DNA of 64,000 nt, taken from Spirochaetota bacterium. GTDB lineage: Bacteria > Spirochaetota > UBA4802 > UBA5550. Each line of letters begins with the position of its first letter. Positions within the stretch are counted from its first letter, which is position 1. The DNA lies in NCBI GenBank assembly GCA_016929135.1, contig JAFGJK010000088.1, positions 1-64,000 of the forward strand. Direction: 5' to 3'. Positions 59,697-64,000 of this stretch are shown here, one piece after another. A program made the translations under genes and the position numbers. A model generated the notes under the pieces. That model had not been told where the DNA came from. It searched no databases and saw only the letters and a list, made by a program, of their open reading frames with translations.

Positions 59697-59744
59697 TGAA
59701 ACGCTTTTCGATTCCTCGAGTTGCCCATTGTTTCAACGGCGCAT
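59697..59744 (+). CDS. Very short reading frame under the second MarR-type operator
   Basis: GGGAGG stands five bases before an ATG that opens a frame of 15 codons ending in TAG. The start MKRFSIPRVAH looks like a normal protein beginning, so this may be a leader peptide or the remains of a truncated gene. Nothing more can be said from the sequence. Confidence 0.3.
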
Positions 59745-59935
59745 AGCGGTGGTCCCGGGCATGACCGTAAACTGCCCATGATTATACGGGGGAATATAAC
59801 AATGAGGGAGCGTATGACGCAAAGCGATAATTTATAGGAGCCCCGTATAACCGGGGGTGAATAATGCTGGACATTCCCGCTGTGTGATAGACCCTGTATC
59901 GAAACAACATCATTGCGAATGGATGGAGGTGGGCC

Positions 59936-60631
59936 ATGGCCGCGAAGGCGCGTATCGTCCGCATGCTCGCCGGTTTCACACTGGTGAGCCTCCTGTTTTC
60001 CCTCATCCCTCTGATCATCGCCTGGCGCCTTGACTGGTGGCAGGGGTGGGCCTATGCCGCCGTCATGTTCCTTTCCGCCCTGGTGAGCCGGATACTGGTG
60101 GCCCGGAGGAATCCGGACCTGCTGACGGAGCGGAGCGGGTCCATGACCCATGCCGGCGCGAAGCGGTGGGACAGGGTGCTGGCGCCCCTCACCGGCGTCG
60201 CCGGCCCCATGGCAACGGTCATGATCTGCGGGCTGGACCGGCGGTACGCATGGAGCCCGGAATTTCCCCTCTGGCTCTCCCTGGCGGCGCTGGCGGTCAT
60301 ACTGGTGATGATCTCCTTTTCCAGCTGGGCCTTGGTGACGAACCGTTTCTTCTCCGGCACGGTGCGCATCCAGACGGAGCGCGGGCACCGGGTGGTGGAT
60401 GCCGGGCCCTACCGCATCGTGCGCCACCCCGGCTATGCCGGGTCATTCCTGGCCATTCCGTGCATCCCCCTGTTACTCGGGTCTGTCTGGGCCCTCATCC
60501 CGGCCCTCATCACCCTGGCCGCCATGGCGCTCCGCACGGCCCTGGAGGACAGGACCCTGCAGGCGGAGCTTCCCGGCTACCGCGAGTACGCGGCGAAGAC
60601 CAGGTTCCGCCTTTTCCCGGGGATCTGGTGA
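59936..60631 (+). CDS. ICMT/PEMT-like membrane methyltransferase
   Basis: A 231-residue integral membrane protein of the isoprenylcysteine carboxyl methyltransferase-like family. Its C-terminal hallmark is DAGPYRIVRHPGYAGSF (about residues 156-172) and, near the end, EDRTLQAELPGYREYA with Tyr/Arg positions typical of SAM binding. It has about five helices. Bacterial members methylate lipids or unknown substrates. GGAGG lies six bases before the ATG. It may be controlled by the MarR protein. Confidence 0.85.
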   Translation: MAAKARIVRMLAGFTLVSLLFSLIPLIIAWRLDWWQGWAYAAVMFLSALVSRILVARRNPDLLTERSGSMTHAGAKRWDRVLAPLTGVAGPMATVMICGLDRRYAWSPEFPLWLSLAALAVILVMISFSSWALVTNRFFSGTVRIQTERGHRVVDAGPYRIVRHPGYAGSFLAIPCIPLLLGSVWALIPALITLAAMALRTALEDRTLQAELPGYREYAAKTRFRLFPGIW

Positions 60632-60914
60632 GCGGTCCGGCATCTGCAGGGCCAGAATGGGTGCGGTGACCTTCTCTGCCTCCACCATCCAATACTGATT
60701 ATCCCCGTGCAGCAGGCGCGCTCCCTTCGAACCCATATTCGTATCGCTTGACATTGACAGTTCGCTCAGCGTTATATAGGCGATGATGCCGTTTCGAGAG
60801 ACAGCGGAATCGGAACATCACCTCATTTGATGAGGCGATGAACGACCGAATGATTTCGGTGCTGTCGCCTTGATTTACGTGTGGTTTCCGTATTCTCGTT
60901 CAACCGGCTGTTTG

Positions 60915-61532
60915 TCATCTTCTTTGTACCGTGAACATCCGGCCCAGGGGCATCTCCCTGAACCTTTTTTCAAGGTCCTTTTTTTCATTCATGGCCTCGG
61001 TAAGGTAGAGCTCCTTCTCGCCCCTCTGCAGGGCGCCTCTCAGCTCGAAATACCTCTCTGTATACAAACGCTCGGAAGCCCTGATTTCGATTTGTTTGCC
61101 GCTTTTAAAGGTCACGAGGAACCAGTTGTCCTTGCGCCCCAGATATGCATTCGGGGTGGAGCCTTCCGCTATCGTAACCTTCACCGGCGCCTTTCCGAAC
61201 AGGGCATTGAACACTTCTTTAATATCAGGGGTGTTCCATCCGGTTTGAATGCCCTCCAGTTCATAAGTCCTGACAATGCCGTCGGCCCACTCCCGAGAAA
61301 GGACCTGCAGCATCCGAAAGACCAGCGCCCTGCAGTAACACATTTTGATTTCTTCCTCTTCGTTTACCATTATGAACTCATCATAGTTCAGTCCTATCGC
61401 CTTCTCACCATCAGCTTTCTGGAAGGACAGGTGATTCAGGTGAACGGAAGAGCCACTGTCGTTCCCGCAGCGAAAAAAACCCACGGCGATTCCGCTGATC
61501 ACAACAATAGCTGCAATGGTATGCGGTTTCAT
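60915..61532 (-). CDS. Exported or membrane-anchored hypothetical protein
   Basis: A 205-residue protein with an N-terminal hydrophobic segment (about residues 4-22, AAIVVISGIAVGFFRC) that may be a lipobox-like signal. The rest is a mixed alpha/beta soluble domain (FLVTFKSGKQIEIRASERLY; LEKRFREMPLGRMF). No family recognised. GAGG lies five bases before ATG 61532. Confidence 0.65.
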   Translation of the reverse strand: MKPHTIAAIVVISGIAVGFFRCGNDSGSSVHLNHLSFQKADGEKAIGLNYDEFIMVNEEEEIKMCYCRALVFRMLQVLSREWADGIVRTYELEGIQTGWNTPDIKEVFNALFGKAPVKVTIAEGSTPNAYLGRKDNWFLVTFKSGKQIEIRASERLYTERYFELRGALQRGEKELYLTEAMNEKKDLEKRFREMPLGRMFTVQRR

Positions 61533-61683
61533 GGTAACCTCTCTGTAAATGTCATAGGTTCTCTCAGTACAGGCGCCATTGAAAATCGGCACGCATCGCC
61601 CGTATTAATACGGCTTTCGAATCCCATCCTAAAAAAAGCGGGGCACGTTGACCGGGAATCCGGCGCCTTCCATGAGCCCGCGT

Positions 61684-61714
61684 GCCCCCCGGCCGGCTCC
61701 AATAGCCGGGGGGC
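61684..61714 (-). terminator. GC hairpin ending the methyltransferase gene run
   Basis: Perfect 10-base arms GCCCCCCGGC / GCCGGGGGGC around an 11-base loop, 42 bases past the last methyltransferase stop on the minus strand. No T-run. Confidence 0.55.
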
Positions 61715-61755
61715 TTCTGTGGGTCTGTAGATTGCGGATCATCATTCCAAAATAC

Positions 61756-62361
61756 TCATGACACATGCTCTTTCTCTGCCTTAAACATTACCATGTAGTT
61801 ATACCCGAGATCGACCATGCCGATTTCCTTGAATCCATGCGGAACAATCAGTGATGCCGTATCATCAGGGGACAGTCGCATCTCCAGCGGCGGGCCGAAT
61901 GTCATTTCCTCTTTCTTGATGTTGATAACAGCCAGACGTCCGTCGCACTTTAGTACACGGTGAATCTCCTGGAACAGCCTTTCTGCGCCCCGCGTGATGG
62001 TGGGGATGTGAAGTACCGTCGCCATCATGCAGACATCGATGCTGTCGCCGTCAAGAGGCAGAGGATGAAGAATATCGGAAGTTATGACCTGAATATTCTG
62101 TATGCCCTGAGCCTTTACTGTTTCCGTGATTTTACAGGCCACCTCTTCCCACCTGTCCAGCGCATACACCGCTCCGGATTCGCCGACGTCCCTGGAGGCC
62201 CGCAGGGAATACTCTCCGGCTCCGCATCCAAGATCGAGAAAACGGTACCCGGGTCTAATGGCCAGCACATTGAAAACACATTCCGGGTCCTGCATGGAAT
62301 AACTGCTCGCTCCCGACTTGTGTTTTTGTATCGCTTCAGGATCGTGATCATAATCATACAT
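61756..62361 (-). CDS. SAM-dependent class I methyltransferase
   Basis: A 201-residue methyltransferase. Motif I is FLDLGCGAGEYSL (about residues 42-54), motif II acid YALDRWEEV (about 67), and motif IV-like DGDSIDVCMMATVLHI (about 104). The substrate is not evident; it resembles small-molecule and ubiquinone-type methyltransferases. It begins inside the end of the upstream methyltransferase gene (8-base overlap). Confidence 0.87.
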   Translation of the reverse strand: MYDYDHDPEAIQKHKSGASSYSMQDPECVFNVLAIRPGYRFLDLGCGAGEYSLRASRDVGESGAVYALDRWEEVACKITETVKAQGIQNIQVITSDILHPLPLDGDSIDVCMMATVLHIPTITRGAERLFQEIHRVLKCDGRLAVINIKKEEMTFGPPLEMRLSPDDTASLIVPHGFKEIGMVDLGYNYMVMFKAEKEHVS

Positions 62362-63019
62362 GGCATTCAGTTCGTTCAGTAACAGGTTTATCTGCCTTTT
62401 TCCCGGTGGCGATGATCCAATTCATTTCTTCCAGCACGTCAACCGCTGCCGAGGAGTATCCGGCCCGTGTTACAGTTTCCACAAATTCATCCGGTGAAAG
62501 ATAATCGAACCCGCCGAGCCTTGCCCATTTTTCATTTCTTTTTTCAAAATTTCCGTGCCGGTAGCATTCGGCGATGAGCGATACCTGCCCTCCGGCTTTC
62601 AGCACGCGGTTGATCTCCTTGAGATTCCCGACTAAATCGGGCCAAAAATAGTATGATTCCACTGAGATTACATGATCAAAGAAATTGTCGGGGAAGGGAA
62701 TTGATTCGACCGATGCCTGTATGATCTGAACCCTCCCTGGATCAATGAATCTCCTGTTGATTCTGGATGCAACCGTTACGCAATCCTCGGAGTAATCGAT
62801 GCCGTATATTCTGCCTTCGGTGGCCATTCCTGCCATGGTGTGAATGGTCTTCCCGCCGCCGCAGCCCACGTCGAGAATGACATCTCCCCTGCCTATTGCG
62901 ATATGATCCAATCCCCATCGGGCGACCTTGTGTCCGTGATTCATGCCCCTCGCCATGAGTCTCCCGAAGGTCCCCGTGGGTTTTCTGGCTTGCTGTACGA
63001 TCATCTTCTGCAGTCTCAT
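62354..63019 (-). CDS. SAM-dependent class I methyltransferase
   Basis: A 221-residue methyltransferase of the Methyltransf_11/25 type. Motif I is ILDVGCGGGKTIHTM (about residues 47-61), then YGIDYSEDCVTVAS (about 72), IPFPDNFFDHVISVES (about 108) and a final ATGK tail. AAAGGAG precedes the ATG. It overlaps the next methyltransferase gene and follows the ICMT-like gene by 18 bases, so the genes are co-transcribed. Confidence 0.88.
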   Translation of the reverse strand: MRLQKMIVQQARKPTGTFGRLMARGMNHGHKVARWGLDHIAIGRGDVILDVGCGGGKTIHTMAGMATEGRIYGIDYSEDCVTVASRINRRFIDPGRVQIIQASVESIPFPDNFFDHVISVESYYFWPDLVGNLKEINRVLKAGGQVSLIAECYRHGNFEKRNEKWARLGGFDYLSPDEFVETVTRAGYSSAAVDVLEEMNWIIATGKKADKPVTERTECHV

Positions 63020-63037
63020 CGGTACTCTCCTTTCGCA

Positions 63038-63706
63038 TCATTGGTCCTTTTCTGATATGGAAATTGCCGGGGGTGTGTATCGCACCGTGTGCCGCATGTG
63101 AAAAAAAAGATACCGCGGTACCCTCTGCATGTATTCCCTGTAGGAATCTCCGTAGTGCGAGATGAGAAATTTCTCCTCTTCCAGAATCTGGAAATGGATG
63201 AGGGATATCGCGGCAGCCGCCGCGCACAGGAAGAAGCAATTGCTGTAGATCAGGAAGATGCCCACCATATAGACGTCGAGAAACAGGAATATGGGGTTCC
63301 GGGTGAGGGCGAAGACGCCGGTGGTCACCAGCCCTCCGGCCCGTCTCTTGTCTATGCCGATCCTCCAGGATGCGCCGAATGAAAAAAGAGCGGCCACGAA
63401 AAGGAGGATCGCGGCCGATACAAGCACGGCCCCAGTGATCTTGAAATAGATGGAATCGAAGAGTATCCCGTATCCCCCCTCTCCGAAGACATGCGCATCC
63501 ACATGGAGCGAATGGGTCATCGCTTCGAAGGTCCACAGTAAAAAACCGGGGAATAGAATGAGTTCGAAGACGGCCCGTGCCCCCTTCTTATTCTTCCCCA
63601 GAACGAAGGGCCTGGTCCCCCCGATCCTGAGTATGATTGTTTTTCCTAGGAAGAGCGCATAGAAGACTGTCATTGTGCCGAAAACGATCCAGTCGAATAT
63701 CGTCAT
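63038..63706 (-). CDS. ICMT/PEMT-like membrane methyltransferase
   Basis: A 222-residue membrane protein with five to six helices. Its C-terminal region LVTTGVFALTRNPIFLFLD (about residues 128-146) and EEEKFLISHYGDSYREYMQRV (about 185-205; quoted in part: YGDSYREYMQ) match the isoprenylcysteine methyltransferase-like fold. GGAGG lies eight bases before ATG 63706, which is why the earlier GTG was rejected. It follows the ATC-hydrolase-like gene by 5 bases. Confidence 0.83.
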   Translation of the reverse strand: MTIFDWIVFGTMTVFYALFLGKTIILRIGGTRPFVLGKNKKGARAVFELILFPGFLLWTFEAMTHSLHVDAHVFGEGGYGILFDSIYFKITGAVLVSAAILLFVAALFSFGASWRIGIDKRRAGGLVTTGVFALTRNPIFLFLDVYMVGIFLIYSNCFFLCAAAAAISLIHFQILEEEKFLISHYGDSYREYMQRVPRYLFFHMRHTVRYTPPAISISEKDQ

Positions 63707-63711
63707 GTCCC

Positions 63712-64000
63712 TCACCTCCCCACGGCCCTGTATTCCTCAACGCTCTCCGGCGGCCACCCCTCGACCGGGGGCCTGTTCCCGCCAAAGCGGAAATCGCAGC
63801 GGCTTGCCCCGTTCCCCAGGGTCTCGCTTCTCATCAGGCGGATCCCCATCATCTTGAACAGGGGGTAATCCAGCAGGCAGAGGTAGGGGAGATATTTCTC
63901 CGCCCCCTCGGTTTTATAGAACTTGCATATGCCGCATTCATGGAAGTTCACCCCGAACACAAAATCCGTGCCGTTTCCGGGGATATATTCGGAGACCCAG
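63712..64000 (-). CDS. L-2-amino-thiazoline-4-carboxylate hydrolase-like protein (3' part)
   Basis: The last 95 codons of a gene that continues beyond the right edge. FGVNFHECGICKFYKTEG and the later LCLLDYPLFKMMG...TLGNGASRCDFRF match the C-terminal part of ATC-hydrolase family proteins, which open thiazoline rings or act on related substrates. Three Cys residues (HECGICK, PYLC, SRCDF) are in conserved-looking places. First visible gene of the minus-strand methyltransferase run. Confidence 0.75.
   Translation of the reverse strand, partial: WVSEYIPGNGTDFVFGVNFHECGICKFYKTEGAEKYLPYLCLLDYPLFKMMGIRLMRSETLGNGASRCDFRFGGNRPPVEGWPPESVEEYRAVGR

Noticed and set aside
1..64000. CRISPR arrays, rRNA or tRNA genes, integrases, insertion sequences
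   Set aside because: No regularly spaced direct repeats, no conserved rRNA or tRNA sequence and no transposase or integrase motifs were seen. The repeats present are short palindromes and one 60-base duplication.

Overview
This is a high-GC chromosomal window from a Gram-negative, probably free-living bacterium. Outer-membrane features are plain: a TonB-dependent receptor with TonB/ExbB/ExbD, two predicted beta-barrel proteins and several lipoproteins. A complete Bat (aerotolerance-type) operon, a chemoreceptor with a 7TMR-DISM sensor module, a class II aldolase and a hemolysin III/PAQR protein would fit a Spirochaetota-like or deltaproteobacterial-like lineage. The sequence alone does not settle the phylum. 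No rRNA, tRNA, CRISPR array, transposase or phage gene was seen.

Layout, left to right. 0-3.5 kb: end of a membrane protein, a possible small gene, a P2A-type cation ATPase, and a non-coding stretch with a palindrome that recurs at 53.6 kb. 3.5-10.8 kb (minus): moxR, DUF58, a membrane-anchored protein, batA, batB, batC, batD, tightly overlapping behind one plausible promoter. 10.9-13.5 kb: cold-shock gene with a long leader, a J-domain-like/LRR protein and an ATP-grasp-like protein. 13.6-16.1 kb: two EF-hand proteins flanking a membrane-bound AraC-type regulator. 16.5-25.3 kb: 7TMR-DISM chemoreceptor, fructose-bisphosphate aldolase, a PDZ-less site-2 protease, a STAS protein, an MBL hydrolase, a barrel protein, an ECF sigma factor with a DUF3795 protein, and another barrel protein. 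25-32 kb: lipoprotein phosphoesterase, zinc-ribbon membrane protein, PlsC-like acyltransferase, lone leuB, two small genes, a degenerate aldo/keto reductase and an MFS transporter.

32.3-40.3 kb (minus) is one functional block: a CusR/CusS-like two-component pair, then exbB, two exbD, tonB, a TonB-dependent receptor, and two paralogous small lipoproteins. It reads like a regulated uptake system for an unidentified ligand. 40.7-53.6 kb is mixed housekeeping and accessory: MFS, acyl-CoA synthetase, a zinc-finger-like small protein, PspC, PAQR, a PP-loop enzyme, cupin, M20 peptidase, amidase, a repeat-containing secreted protein and an alpha/beta hydrolase.

53.8-59.7 kb is an arsenic-type resistance island: arsR with an operator overlapping its promoter, an ArsP/DUF318 permease, a small CxxC thioredoxin, a DGC zinc-binding protein, a periplasmic-type thioredoxin, a CcdA-like electron carrier, ACR3, and a MarR regulator with a Cys-rich tail and operator-like palindromes on both sides. 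An AT-rich patch inside it suggests an insertion or decay. The right end (60-64 kb) holds an isoprenylcysteine-methyltransferase-like protein and a minus-strand run of an ATC-hydrolase-like gene (cut by the window edge), a second ICMT-like protein and two SAM methyltransferases.
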